From Alkalicoccus chagannorensis DSM 18086 (lineage in GTDB: Bacteria > Bacillota > Bacilli > Bacillales > Salisediminibacteriaceae), in assembly GCF_000429725.1 (NCBI RefSeq), contig NZ_AUCK01000015.1, positions 1 to 64,000 on the forward strand: a DNA stretch of 64,000 nt, in the 5' to 3' direction. The translations under genes were made by a program, and so were the position numbers. The notes under the pieces were generated by a model. That model was given only the letters and a program-made list of their open reading frames with translations, did no database searches and was not told where the DNA came from. Below are positions 53,602 to 62,960 of this stretch, one piece after another. Each line of letters starts with the position of its first letter. Positions within the stretch are counted from its first letter, which is position 1.

Positions 53602-54021
53602 TCAGGGAGAGCCCGGCTTCTCCTCATCGTCCCGGACAGCGGAAATCCCTTTTTCTTCAAAGATTTCTCCTGCGATGCGTATCGCTGTTGCCGCTTTCGG
53701 GAAGCCCGCATAAGCGGAACACTGAAGCATCACTTCCACAATCTCCTCGGCTGAAAATCCCGCCTTCAGCGCCGCCCGGATATGGAACGGCAGCTGTTCG
53801 AATGCCCCTTGGGAAATGAGGGAAGAGAGCGTGATCAGCGTGCGCTGCTGCTGATCCAGCACGTCCCGGTCGTACACTTCCCCGAAACCGTAGCCGACCA
53901 TCATGTCGACAAACCTGGGAGAGATATTTCTGTAGTTTTCAATCATCTGCACGCCTTGATCATCGGTCATGGTGCGCAGTTTAGCGAGTCCTTTTTGATA
54001 AGCGTCTCCGTCTCTGTTCAC
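53602..54021 (-). CDS. Carboxymuconolactone decarboxylase family protein
   Basis: A 139-residue AhpD-like/CMD fold protein. The central TLITLSSLISQGAFEQLPFHIRAALKAG segment and the EEIVEVMLQCSAYAGFPKA helix are characteristic. Only one Cys (QCSAY) is present, so the CxxC peroxidase site of AhpD is absent; this fits the decarboxylase-like or uncharacterised branch. Ribosome site GGGGCACC is weak. It lies downstream of the thiamine-diphosphate enzyme gene by 111 bases on the same strand. Confidence 0.85.
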   Translation of the reverse strand: MNRDGDAYQKGLAKLRTMTDDQGVQMIENYRNISPRFVDMMVGYGFGEVYDRDVLDQQQRTLITLSSLISQGAFEQLPFHIRAALKAGFSAEEIVEVMLQCSAYAGFPKAATAIRIAGEIFEEKGISAVRDDEEKPGSP

Positions 54022-54132
54022 TGCAGGTGCCCCTTTCCTGAATGGTTCCTCTCATTTTAACACAGGCACCGTTTCTGCGGAGGACAGGCCGGAAAATCAG
54101 GATAAATCATGCGGCTCTTTCCCCCGTAAGCC

Positions 54133-55746
54133 TCACCCCCGGCGCATCGTTGGAGGAATTTCTTCCGTATCGACCACGAGTTCGAGTACATAGGGGCTCT
54201 TCAGCGGAAAAAGATGCTCAAGCGCGCGTGCGAGGGACGCCTCATCGCTCACCCTGGAGGAAGCAGCTCCAAGCGATGAAGCAAAATCTGCCGCATGCAC
54301 CGGGAATTTGTAGGTCGTCCCGACCGAGCGGCCGAGATGGCGCTTCATGCCTTTATCGACCATGTCGAGGGCCTGATTATTAATCACCACAAACAGGACG
54401 GCCGCATCGTTTTCCACTGCGGTGGCAATTTCAGTTCCGTGCATAAAGAGGCAGCCATCCCCTGTCAGGCAGACGACCGGCAGTGATGGTGCGGTAAGCT
54501 TAGCGCCAATCGAGAGGCCGATGCCATGGCCCATGGCACCAAATACATCATCAAAGAAAAACGTGCCGGGGTGGAGGATGTCATACTGCTGAATCGCAAA
54601 AAACGTATGACTGCCGTCATCGCCGTACAGTACGGTCTCCTCCGGTACATGTTCTCGTAACATCTGGACGGCCCGGGCAGTTGAGAGCGCGCTTCCTGAT
54701 GCAGGCTCCTCAGGACGAGGAAGGTTCGGCAGCGTCTGGCTTTCCACTTCCTGATCCGGGAGTGGAAAGTGGCGCAGATTGTAGCGCAGGTCTCCTTCGA
54801 CCGCCAGCGCTGGCACCGCGAACGAGCGGCCGATCACACTCGTATCTATGTCAAAATGAAGGATCTGCTCTGGCGGCTGATCTGCAGGCCAGCCCGCGGT
54901 GCTCATATCGCTCAGCTTGGACCCGCAGACAATCAGCAGATCAATGCCCTGCTCGATGTAGGCGTGCGGTTCTTCATTGCCTCCGAGGCCGAGTGCCCCG
55001 AGGGAGAGCCGGTGCCGGCTGGGAATACAGCCTTTCCCTCCCGGAGTGGTGCTGACCGGTATTTCCCAGTTTTCAGCAAAAGTGAGAAGCTCCTCGTATG
55101 CTCTGCAGGCATCGACGCCTTTTCCGGCAAGAATCATCGGCCGCTCCGCCTGGGCAAGCAGCCTGGATGCTTCTTCAAGCCGGCTGGATCGCAGCGGATG
55201 ACTATCTGGAAGCGGGAGCTGGAACGGTTCCATGTCAGCGGTCAGGACATCGGCTGGGATGGACAGGTGGACTGGGCCCTTCTTTCCGCTCAGTGCGGTA
55301 TGTACAGCATAGTCGAGCACGGCTTTCACGTTATCCGTCCGTTCGATGCGCGTGCTGAACTTAGTGACCGGTTCAAAAAGTTTTACAAGGTCGGTTCCAT
55401 ACATGGAAGAATCCTGTCCCTGAGGTTTCGTCGAAGCGCCGATAGAGGGGTGACCGGTAATGAAGAGGACCGGGGCATAGAGCGCGGAAGCCTGAGCAGC
55501 GGCGGTCACCATGTTGGAGCCTCCCGGTCCGGACGTACCGACAGCAACGGCAGGCAGACCGGAAGTCATCGCGGCCCCTGCCGCAGCGTATCCGCCGCCG
55601 CCTTCATGTTTTGCGAGGACGAAGGGAATGCCGGCATGGTCTGCCGCAAGAATCAAGGGGACAACCGGTTTTCCCGGAATGCCGAAAAGGTGCTGGATTC
55701 CCCAGGCTTTGAATTGGTCGGCAAGGACAGCTGCGGTGCTCTTCAT
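54133..55746 (-). CDS. Thiamine-diphosphate-dependent enzyme, acetolactate-synthase-like
   Basis: Member of the POX/AHAS family, 537 residues. Pyrimidine-binding domain has the catalytic Glu48 in AKHEGGGGYAAAGAA; the middle domain has PMILAGKGVD and a FAD/ADP-like region; the C-terminal domain has the thiamine motif TGDGCLFMHGTEIATA...NNQ. It could be an acetolactate synthase, pyruvate oxidase or sulfopyruvate-type decarboxylase; substrate is open. The ATG overlaps the stop of the preceding GGDEF-EAL gene as TGATG, so the two are translationally coupled. Confidence 0.88.
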   Translation of the reverse strand: MKSTAAVLADQFKAWGIQHLFGIPGKPVVPLILAADHAGIPFVLAKHEGGGGYAAAGAAMTSGLPAVAVGTSGPGGSNMVTAAAQASALYAPVLFITGHPSIGASTKPQGQDSSMYGTDLVKLFEPVTKFSTRIERTDNVKAVLDYAVHTALSGKKGPVHLSIPADVLTADMEPFQLPLPDSHPLRSSRLEEASRLLAQAERPMILAGKGVDACRAYEELLTFAENWEIPVSTTPGGKGCIPSRHRLSLGALGLGGNEEPHAYIEQGIDLLIVCGSKLSDMSTAGWPADQPPEQILHFDIDTSVIGRSFAVPALAVEGDLRYNLRHFPLPDQEVESQTLPNLPRPEEPASGSALSTARAVQMLREHVPEETVLYGDDGSHTFFAIQQYDILHPGTFFFDDVFGAMGHGIGLSIGAKLTAPSLPVVCLTGDGCLFMHGTEIATAVENDAAVLFVVINNQALDMVDKGMKRHLGRSVGTTYKFPVHAADFASSLGAASSRVSDEASLARALEHLFPLKSPYVLELVVDTEEIPPTMRRG

Positions 55747-57998
55747 CAATGTTCATCGACTCCTTTTTTCACTTTCTGTTTAATTTCATCGATCAGTGGC
55801 TGATAGTTCGCTGCAAACGTTTCTGCAGGAAGCGGGGCGGAAAAATAAAATCCCTGAATGTACGGAGAGCCTAGTTCCAGCAGGCGCTGCAGCTGGACGT
55901 CACTTTCCACCCCTTCGGCAACGGCCCGCATCCCGAGCGTTTCCGCCATGGCAAGCATCGTGCCGACGAGCACCGAGTCCCCTTCGCAGCCGGACAGGTC
56001 ATCGATAAACGTTTTGTCGATTTTCAGCGTCTGGATATTGAACCGCTTCAAATAATACAGCGAGCTGTACCCGGTCCCAAAGTCGTCCATGCTGATGTGC
56101 AGGCCGAGCCCGCGGAGTTCTTTCAAGACATGTTCAGCATGGTTGAAGTCCATTGCCATCGATTCGGTAATTTCGATGTCGAGAAACTCCGGGCTGACTT
56201 CATAAAGGGCGAGGGCGTCGGCGATGCTCTGCACGAAATCCCGCTTCAAAAACTGCTGGGCGGAGATGTTCACGCAGATCTGGACAGGCGGGAGTCCCTG
56301 CTCTTTCCACGCCTGATGCTGCCGGCACGCCTCCCGGATTACCCATTCTCCCATCGGTACAATCAGTCCGGTTCGTTCTGCGAGTGGAATGAATTTCCCC
56401 GGGGAAAGCAGCCCATGTTCCGGATGATGCCAGCGGATCAAGGCTTCGCAGCAGGCAATCGACGCCGTGTTGATATCGACGATAGGCTGATAATGCAGCA
56501 CGAGTTCTCCCCGGTCGAGCGCCCGGCGGAATTCACTTTCCATCATTAAATCTTCACGGGAATGCAGGTGCATTTCCGGAGAAAACATCCGGTAATCATT
56601 TTTTCCTGAAGATTTCGCTTTGTACATCGCCGCATCGACATGCACCATGTACGACTCGAGGTTCGGCGGCTGTTGTTCGTATACTGCGCCGCCGATGCTC
56701 GCCGTAATGTGCAGACTTCGGTCATCAATATCGAACGGGTGCTGGAATTCGCGCAGGATCGAAGCAGCTATCTCGTTCAACTGGCATTCGCCGCTCAAAT
56801 GCCGCACGAGAACGAGAAATTCATCTCCGCTGATTCTAAACAGCTGGCCGCGGCGGCTGATGACAGCATTCAAGCGCTGAGCGACGGACTGCAGCAGCTG
56901 ATCACCATTGCTGTGTCCGAATGTGTCATTGATGCTTTTAAAGCCGTCCAGGTCAATCAGCAGCAGCCCTGTGTCCGCTTCGCGGCGGTGCATGAGTTTT
57001 TCCAGTTCGTTCTGGAAGAAGCGCCGATTCGGGAGCCCGGTCAGCTCGTCGTGATAAGCGAGGTAGTTGTACTGCTCCTGCAGTCGGTGACGCTCGGTAA
57101 TATCGCGGAGCTGGGCAAAACCGCCGATGATTCGCTCCTCTTTCGCATCATAGATCGGCTGAGCATCGAAAAGACAGATGTACTGCGGGCGGCCGTCGTT
57201 TTTGACATCAATTTCCACGTCTTTATAAATCTTGCCTTCACAGAGTACTTGTTCAAAATAGTCCCCTGTGATAGAAGAATCAAAAATGCTCAGCCCGAGA
57301 ATGTTGTCACGGTCAAACCCGGAGATCTGTTCGGCAGATGCGTTGTATTCGGTTACCACCCCGCGGGCATCTGTGACAATCACCGCGTTCTGCGTCCGCT
57401 CCATCATGATCTGGTTCAACACATTCAATTTATCATTCTGCCTCCGAAGCAGAAGTTCCCGCTCAATCGAACCGACGACGTTGGTCAGCATATGGTGGAA
57501 CAAATAGTTCTCATGCTCCATGGTAGTCATGATCGAAATAGAGCCGAGCAGGGTATTATCATCGGTATACCGAAAAGGGGAGCTGTAGCAGGCAGTAGCA
57601 TGAAGAAAATGAAAATAATGATCGTCGCCGATCAGCGCCACGGGTTTCTGCTCATTTAATGCGAGAGAAATGACGTTGGGACCGAGGTCTGTCAGCGTGA
57701 AGCGGACTCCGCTTTCAATACCGAGCTGCTGAATCATCTCCTGGATTGCAGCATCCCCGCGAATGTCCAGGATATACCCCTGCTCATCAGAAATGACGAT
57801 CAACAGCGGCGTCCCCTCCAGGGAACGAAGCACTTGCCGGGAAAAAGCGTGAACGACTTCCAGAATATCCGAGTAGAACTGGCGCTTCTCTGCCAGCTTT
57901 CCTTCCGACAGGACTTCAGAAGGACGCCTGATTTCCGCAGGGTCCATTCCACGTTGGCGGCATTCTTGATGTGCAGTTTCCAGCTTGTTTCTCAGCAT
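55746..57998 (-). CDS. GAF-PAS-GGDEF-EAL cyclic-di-GMP protein
   Basis: A 750-residue soluble signalling protein. The N-terminal part (about 40-200) resembles the GAF-type sensor of AcoR/DhaR activators: LIVISDEQGYILDIRGD, LGPNVISLALNEQKPVALIG and ATACYSSPFR. Then PAS (about 205-330, ITERHRLQ end), GGDEF (about 335-495, signature FRISGDEF) and EAL (about 505-745) with EALIRW, SMDDFGTGYSS, LKIDKTF and AVAEGVE. The EAL looks active; SGDEF may be active or not. Start 57998 follows AAAGGAGGGG. TGATG overlap with the thiamine-diphosphate enzyme gene suggests a shared signal. Confidence 0.92.
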   Translation of the reverse strand: MLRNKLETAHQECRQRGMDPAEIRRPSEVLSEGKLAEKRQFYSDILEVVHAFSRQVLRSLEGTPLLIVISDEQGYILDIRGDAAIQEMIQQLGIESGVRFTLTDLGPNVISLALNEQKPVALIGDDHYFHFLHATACYSSPFRYTDDNTLLGSISIMTTMEHENYLFHHMLTNVVGSIERELLLRRQNDKLNVLNQIMMERTQNAVIVTDARGVVTEYNASAEQISGFDRDNILGLSIFDSSITGDYFEQVLCEGKIYKDVEIDVKNDGRPQYICLFDAQPIYDAKEERIIGGFAQLRDITERHRLQEQYNYLAYHDELTGLPNRRFFQNELEKLMHRREADTGLLLIDLDGFKSINDTFGHSNGDQLLQSVAQRLNAVISRRGQLFRISGDEFLVLVRHLSGECQLNEIAASILREFQHPFDIDDRSLHITASIGGAVYEQQPPNLESYMVHVDAAMYKAKSSGKNDYRMFSPEMHLHSREDLMMESEFRRALDRGELVLHYQPIVDINTASIACCEALIRWHHPEHGLLSPGKFIPLAERTGLIVPMGEWVIREACRQHQAWKEQGLPPVQICVNISAQQFLKRDFVQSIADALALYEVSPEFLDIEITESMAMDFNHAEHVLKELRGLGLHISMDDFGTGYSSLYYLKRFNIQTLKIDKTFIDDLSGCEGDSVLVGTMLAMAETLGMRAVAEGVESDVQLQRLLELGSPYIQGFYFSAPLPAETFAANYQPLIDEIKQKVKKGVDEH

Positions 57999-58282
57999 GG
58001 ACTGATCCCCTCCTTTTGTCTCAGTATACGTGTTTTCAAAAAGCGTTGTCACGGAAAAACCTGTAAGTGAGGCAGTGTGTCTATCGCAAAAAAGACAGGA
58101 TAGGAAGTAGGTAGGAAGCTTCGCGAAAAGTAACAGAAGTGCGGTAGGTATATTATTGTCGGCAAGGGGGAGGGGGGAGAATGGGATAAAATGGACCAAT
58201 CGGCATTCGCCTGACTGCTGTGGAGATGCTTCTGGTTTATTATGAAAGCAAACATGGTATCACTCCTGACCATTCGATGCTC

Positions 58283-58324
58283 AAAAAAGGCTGCGCCTTC
58301 ACCCAAAGGGAGAGGCGCAGCCGA
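58283..58324 (-). terminator. Intrinsic terminator for the minus-strand gene at 58.5 kb
   Basis: GGCTGCGCCT pairs perfectly with AGGCGCAGCC; on the minus strand six T follow. It also has T-rich sequence on the other side. Confidence 0.85.
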
Positions 58325-58334
58325 GCTTTTTCTA

Positions 58335-58464
58335 GTAGTTTAAGAAAGTTCTCATACTAGGAGACGACGGCTCCAGCTGCTCGGGAAGCAGGAAGAACCG
58401 GTGCTTCCCTCAAAGAATCTGCGGTACACGCCGTTCCGGTCAAAAGGCGCTCTGCGCTCTAGTC
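58335..58464 (+). repeat. Interspersed palindromic repeat with compensated apical stem
   Basis: Apical stem reads GGGAAGCA with TGCTTCCC instead of GGGAAGAAC with GTTCTTCCC; the A-T pair became C-G on both arms. The right arm has CTGCGGTAC like copy 7351-7484. Right hairpin present. Confidence 0.85.
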
Positions 58465-58513
58465 AGCCTCGCTGTTCGGCCACGCAGACGCCCTCGATGG
58501 TTCTCCGGATCAA

Positions 58514-58984
58514 TCAGGACGTTTGCTGCTCCGGCTCATATTCCTTATCGAATTTGAGGCTTTCAAACAGCTTCTCCTGTTCTTTCAGCGAAGCGTTCGC
58601 TGCCAGCCCGGACGCAGCAGACAGCGCTGCTGCAGCGAGGATCACCGTGCCAAATCCAAATGCCTTAGGCAGCTGCCATGGCAGAATGCCGTTGGCAAAC
58701 AGCTGTCCGAGAGCAGGGAGAATCAAGAAAAACGGCAGGTGCCGGGCAATCGACCGGATCAGCCTCGCCTGCTTCGGCCAATGGCGGATGCTGCGCCATT
58801 TCTGGTAAAATCGTTCATGGACCGCCGGCAGATTCTTGACCCGGTAGAGAAGGTATAGGGCTGCACCTGCTAGCAGGCTGTAATAAAGAGGAAGATAATA
58901 CATTTCCGCGAGAAGCGGAAAAACAGCTAAAAGGACAAGGCCGAGTGTACCACCAATGGCCAGTGTTTTTTGTCGTTGATTCAT
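58514..58984 (-). CDS. Uncharacterised membrane protein
   Basis: A 156-residue protein with two helices in the N-terminal 50 residues, a basic loop (KWRSIRHWPKQARLIRSIARH), and two more helices near 80-125, ending with a charged tail. Ribosome site GGAAGGAGCG lies before the start. Family not recognised. Its terminator is shared with the region of the repeat. Confidence 0.72.
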   Translation of the reverse strand: MNQRQKTLAIGGTLGLVLLAVFPLLAEMYYLPLYYSLLAGAALYLLYRVKNLPAVHERFYQKWRSIRHWPKQARLIRSIARHLPFFLILPALGQLFANGILPWQLPKAFGFGTVILAAAALSAASGLAANASLKEQEKLFESLKFDKEYEPEQQTS

Positions 58985-59057
58985 ACGTCATCGCTCCTTC
59001 CGAAGAAGATTGTATCACAGGAAGGAACACGGGGGAATACGGGAGGAGGAAGCCAAT

Positions 59058-59573
59058 ATGACAGAGAGATACATACGTGCATGGATGAAAGCAGACTGGC
59101 CGGCGGCCGCAGCGATTTACGAGGAAGGCATTCAGGAACCGGATGCTACGTTTGAGGAGATCGTGCCGGACTGGGACGATTGGGACCGGGTGCACCTCCA
59201 GAGGGGAAGGCTCATGGTGGAAACAGCCGGTGTCATGGCTGCCTGGACCGCCCTGGCACCAGTCTCCGCGCGCCGTGCGTATGCTGGTGCAGCGGAAGTC
59301 AGTATTTATGCAGCTTCATGGGCTCGGGGACAGGGTATAGGAAAGGAACTGCTCGCCGCTCTGGAAGAAGAGGCGGCAGCAGCCGGCATCTGGACCCTGC
59401 AGGCAACGATTTTTGCAGACAACGAACCGAGTCTCCGCCTCCACAGCCGGGCTGGATTCCGCACGGTCGGCCGGAGAGAGAAGATTGCCAGAAAGAATGG
59501 GTGCTGGAAAGACACGATCATCATGGAGAAGCGCAGCCGTTGGATCGGCAGAGAGGAGTCAGAACATGTATAA
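59058..59573 (+). CDS. GNAT-family N-acetyltransferase, phosphinothricin-acetyltransferase-like
   Basis: A 171-residue acetyltransferase. MTERYIRAWMKADWPAAAAIYEEGI and the DATFEE segment follow the Pat/YwnH type; the acetyl-CoA loop is ARGQGIGKELL, and HSRAGFRTVGRRE is the typical C-terminal piece. Members acetylate amino acid analogues such as phosphinothricin or methionine sulfoximine. Start at 59058 has GGGAGGAGG. Its stop overlaps the next gene by eight bases. Confidence 0.9.
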   Translation: MTERYIRAWMKADWPAAAAIYEEGIQEPDATFEEIVPDWDDWDRVHLQRGRLMVETAGVMAAWTALAPVSARRAYAGAAEVSIYAASWARGQGIGKELLAALEEEAAAAGIWTLQATIFADNEPSLRLHSRAGFRTVGRREKIARKNGCWKDTIIMEKRSRWIGREESEHV

Positions 59574-60234
59574 AGCCGTTTTTCTTGATGCTTACGGAAC
59601 GTTGTTTGATGTACGTTCACCGGAGAAAGCGCTCCGTCGTTTTGTCGGAGAACAGGCCGCAGAAGCCGGCCAGCTCTGGCGCAGGAAACAATTGGACTAT
59701 GCATTTACGAAGGAGATGACCGGGCAGTGGGAACCGCTCTCCACTTGTACGCGGCGGGCACTGGACTATGTGATGAACGTGTATGGCATAGGAGGAGGGG
59801 CGGATGTCAGGGAGACGCTGTTTGAGGAATACATGAAACTCGAACCATTCGATGAATCAAAAGAAGTACTGGAGGCCTGCGGCGGAAAAGCTGCCCGGGT
59901 GATTCTCTCCAACGGATCCTACGATATGCTCCGTCCGTTAACGGACCGTTCTATTCTGGCAGCCTGCCTGGACCGCGTGCTGAGTGTCGAAGAGATACGC
60001 CGGTTCAAACCAGCCCCGGAAACATACCAATTCGGCCTTGATACGATGCAGCTGGAACCGGAGGAGGTGCTGTTCGTTTCTTCTAATACGTGGGATATCA
60101 CCGGAGCGGCAGCCGCCGGGCTGGATACGCTGTGGATCAACCGCAGCCAGGTGCCGTTTGAACAAGGGTTTCCGGCTCCTGCCTACGAAGCAGCTTCTCT
60201 GCACCGGCTTGAACAGCTCCTTCGTCGTGAATAG
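59566..60234 (+). CDS. L-2-haloacid dehalogenase-type HAD hydrolase
   Basis: A 222-residue HAD protein. Motif I is VFLDAYGTLFDV (DAYGT, the type II haloacid dehalogenase signature), motif II ILSNGSYDML, motif III Lys in FKPAPETYQFG, and motif IV FVSSNTWDITGA. These residues are all compatible with dehalogenase activity on 2-haloacids, though the true substrate in halophiles may differ. GAGAGGAGTC site. Overlap with the GNAT gene suggests one operon. Confidence 0.92.
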   Translation: MYKAVFLDAYGTLFDVRSPEKALRRFVGEQAAEAGQLWRRKQLDYAFTKEMTGQWEPLSTCTRRALDYVMNVYGIGGGADVRETLFEEYMKLEPFDESKEVLEACGGKAARVILSNGSYDMLRPLTDRSILAACLDRVLSVEEIRRFKPAPETYQFGLDTMQLEPEEVLFVSSNTWDITGAAAAGLDTLWINRSQVPFEQGFPAPAYEAASLHRLEQLLRRE

Positions 60235-60273
60235 GAGAAGCAGCTGCCGGGAGTCTTCCTGTGCCGGGCATGA

Positions 60274-60999
60274 TCAGCCGCGGGCATCGTCCACCGCTTC
60301 GGGAATGTCCCGGAGCTCTTCGGTAAGTAATACCGCCTCCTCATGATCGGCGACGATGTAGAAGGGGTAGCTCTCTATCTGCCATTCGGAAGCGGCATAG
60401 GCCGCGATGCTGTCCGCATGCATCGCCTGGGCTGCTGCAAGATCCGGATGCAGATCCAGCAGTTCTCTGAGTGTAGCTTCGGTGATCGAAGCCTCCGGTG
60501 CGGCGATCGTCACGACCCATTCCCCTTCATTTTCTGCGAGCACGGAATCCGGGAGGGACCCGCTCTCCTGTTCCGGTGCCGCGCTGAGCAGCAGGTCGGA
60601 CGCCTCGATGCTGAAATCATCCGGCGCCGGGGCCGGGCTGACAGCAGCAGACTGTCCTTCCTCCATATCCTGATATCCGAGCATGTTCCCTGCTTCATCC
60701 ACCACTGCGGTATCCTCGGTAATGTGAATGACGTGCCGTCGATCCTCCTCCGGCGCTTCCACGACGACTTGATCATCATTTTGATGAATCTGCGACAGCG
60801 TGCCGTGAAATGTATCCTCTTCGGCATCCGGCTCCGAGGTGCTTTCCTCATACCAGTCCCCTGTATCGACTTCCTCCCGTTCTTCTTCAAACAGGCGCGG
60901 TTCGCGTTCCATGTCCTCTTCGTTAAAGAATGATCCATCTCTCTCTGTGCATGCCGGTACCATCGCGGCAGCAGAAAGCAGCGTAAGAAAAACCCTCAT
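60274..60999 (-). CDS. Acidic lipoprotein of unknown function
   Basis: A 241-residue protein with a signal ending MVPAC. The mature region is strongly acidic near the N terminus (EEDMEREPRLFEEEREEVD), then a beta-rich OB-like part (DTFHGTLSQI, HVIHITEDTAVVDEAGNML) resembling surface DUF-type domains in Bacilli, and a C-terminal alpha/beta part with ATLRELLDLHPDLAAAQAM. No family recognised. Divergent from the decarboxylase gene. Confidence 0.75.
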   Translation of the reverse strand: MRVFLTLLSAAAMVPACTERDGSFFNEEDMEREPRLFEEEREEVDTGDWYEESTSEPDAEEDTFHGTLSQIHQNDDQVVVEAPEEDRRHVIHITEDTAVVDEAGNMLGYQDMEEGQSAAVSPAPAPDDFSIEASDLLLSAAPEQESGSLPDSVLAENEGEWVVTIAAPEASITEATLRELLDLHPDLAAAQAMHADSIAAYAASEWQIESYPFYIVADHEEAVLLTEELRDIPEAVDDARG

Positions 61000-61076
61000 G
61001 TGAAACAGCCTCCTGTTTTCGTCTGTTTTATTGTAACAGGTGCGGCGGCACGGCGGGAGGGACAGAATATTCTTAT

Positions 61077-61106
61077 TTGCAAGACTTTAATGAAAGCGGT
61101 TACAAT
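61077..61106 (+). promoter_or_regulatory. SigA promoter with overlapping CcpA (cre) site
   Basis: TTGCAA and TACAAT lie 18 bases apart. TGAAAGCGGTTACA (61091-61104) matches the cre consensus TGWAANCGNTNWCA at every position and overlaps the -10 box, so carbon catabolite repression of the decarboxylase gene is likely. Confidence 0.75.
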
Positions 61107-61158
61107 ACTGTGGTGCTTCGGCTACACTGGAAGAAACAGGTGGGGAGGAGCTGCATCC

Positions 61159-62799
61159 ATGAAGACAAAGGACGATGTATTGGCATTGACAGGTGAGGCG
61201 CTTGAACCGGCGGAGCGCAGCGGCGTGTATGAACAAATGACAGCCGGCATGCAGGAGAAGATGAGGTATTTTCTTGGCTATCAGGTCAATCAGGATCTGT
61301 CGTATTCGGAAGAACTGCACCCCTTTTTAGGGATGCACTTAAACAACATCGGCGATCCGTTTACGGATGGGAACATGACCATGCACAGCAAAGAGATGGA
61401 GCGGGCCGTGCTTGATTATTATGCTTCGCTCTGGCACGCCGAGACGCCTCATGCGAATGAGAACGGCAACTCCTACTGGGGCTATACGCTCTCGATGGGC
61501 AGTACGGAGGGGAACGTGTACGCGATCTGGAATGCACGAGACTATCTATCGGGAAAACTGCTCCTCTCCCAAGAGGATGCGGAAGCGGAGGCAGACCGGG
61601 CGAGTCGGAGCGGGAAACCTGCCAGAGCCGCGGGGCTGCAGTACAGCCAGGCGGATGAGCGGCTGGAAAATCCGAACGCGTATCGTCCGGTTGCGTTCTT
61701 CTCACAGGATACCCACTATTCGATTGTCAAAGCGATGCGTGTCCTCGCTTTTGATACCTTTTACAGCCTCGGAACCCAGCTCGGCAGCTGTCCTCTCTCG
61801 TATCCGGCGGACTATCCGGACGGATTCTCCAAAGAGTATATCGGGGAACGGGGATGGCCGAGGGAAGTGCCTTCAGACCTGGACGGCGCTGTCTATGTGC
61901 CGGCACTGAAAAAACTAGTCGAATACTTTCTGGCAGAAGGGCATCCGATTTTTGTCTGCTTCAACTATGGGACGACATTCAAAGGCGCGTATGATCCAGT
62001 GGAGAGCGCTGTCGAGGCCCTGTCTCCGCTCCTGGAGGCGTATGGGATGCTCGAGCGCACCATCGTGTACGAGAAGAATGGGCAGAAATATACGGATGTG
62101 CGCAGCGGATTCTGGTTTCATGTAGATGGTGCTCTCGGCGCGGGGCATATGCCTTACGTCGAGAAAGCCGCAGCCCGGGGACTGCTTCCAGAGCAAGAAG
62201 TTCCTGTGTTCGATTTTCGTCTGCCGGAGATTCAGTCGATCTGCATGAGTGGACACAAGGCACTCGGAGCGCCCTTTCCATGCGGGGTTTACATGACGAA
62301 GACGAAATATCAGCTGCTTCCGCCGGATGATCCTATGTACATCGGTGCACCGGACACTACGTTTGCCGGCTCGCGCAGCAGTCTGGCCGCGATGTATATG
62401 TGGGACCAGCTCGCGCGCATGTCAGAGGATGATCACGTCGCGCAGGCCGTGCATATGCAGAAGATGGCAGCGTATGCCGCCGCTGTGTTGACGAAGGTGG
62501 CAGAAGATATCTGCTATGATCTGTGGGTGGAGCATACATCCCTCTCCCTCACGGTCCGTTTCCGCCGGCCGCATCCGGACATCGTCGATACGTATTCGCT
62601 CTCCTGCGAAGCTCTCTATGTCGACGGGGAAAAGCGTCATTATGCGCATTTGTTTGCCATGAAGCATGTGAGCCGGGAACTGCTTGATACGTTAGCGGAA
62701 GATCTGCGCCAAGAGGGTGCATTCCCCTGCAGGGAGACGAAGCACCAAGGACCCGGCCCGGCAGCCGATACACTTCTCTCCGGCAGGAGTTTCAAGTAA
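61159..62799 (+). CDS. Pyridoxal-phosphate group II decarboxylase (histidine/aromatic type)
   Basis: A 546-residue PLP enzyme. PLP Lys367 lies in MSGHKALGAPFP, and the preceding HVDGALG holds the Asp that binds the ring nitrogen. SMGSTEGNVYAIWNAR is the phosphate cup, as in bacterial histidine decarboxylases; SQDTHYSIVKAMRV provides the stacking His. It probably decarboxylates an amino acid, histidine-like or aromatic, releasing an amine. Start 61159 has GGGGAGGAG. A cre site overlaps its promoter. A hairpin terminator follows. Confidence 0.9.
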   Translation: MKTKDDVLALTGEALEPAERSGVYEQMTAGMQEKMRYFLGYQVNQDLSYSEELHPFLGMHLNNIGDPFTDGNMTMHSKEMERAVLDYYASLWHAETPHANENGNSYWGYTLSMGSTEGNVYAIWNARDYLSGKLLLSQEDAEAEADRASRSGKPARAAGLQYSQADERLENPNAYRPVAFFSQDTHYSIVKAMRVLAFDTFYSLGTQLGSCPLSYPADYPDGFSKEYIGERGWPREVPSDLDGAVYVPALKKLVEYFLAEGHPIFVCFNYGTTFKGAYDPVESAVEALSPLLEAYGMLERTIVYEKNGQKYTDVRSGFWFHVDGALGAGHMPYVEKAAARGLLPEQEVPVFDFRLPEIQSICMSGHKALGAPFPCGVYMTKTKYQLLPPDDPMYIGAPDTTFAGSRSSLAAMYMWDQLARMSEDDHVAQAVHMQKMAAYAAAVLTKVAEDICYDLWVEHTSLSLTVRFRRPHPDIVDTYSLSCEALYVDGEKRHYAHLFAMKHVSRELLDTLAEDLRQEGAFPCRETKHQGPGPAADTLLSGRSFK

Positions 62800-62860
62800 C
62801 AGGGGAGCACTGCCCGCGGCAGGCGATGGTCCCGCGGTCCCATTCACCTTCATGAAACCG

Positions 62861-62896
62861 GAGGCCTTTCCCCAAAAATGGGGAGGGCCTCTTTGG
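62861..62896 (+). terminator. Intrinsic terminator after the decarboxylase gene
   Basis: GAGGCC...CCCCA pairs with TGGGG...GGCCTC around four A, followed by TTT. Confidence 0.75.
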
Positions 62897-62903
62897 GTAA
62901 TAA

Positions 62904-62953
62904 GAGTGTACACGTTCTCATCGAGGGAGACGGCGGTGCGCGCTTTTGTTCAA
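62904..62953 (+). repeat. Interspersed palindromic repeat, internally deleted
   Basis: Left end (GTGTACACGTTCTCATCG, GAGACGGCGG) joined directly to the right tail (CGCGCTTTTGTTC); the central stem is deleted. A gene remnant starts just after it. Confidence 0.65.
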
Positions 62954-62960
62954 GTATAGG

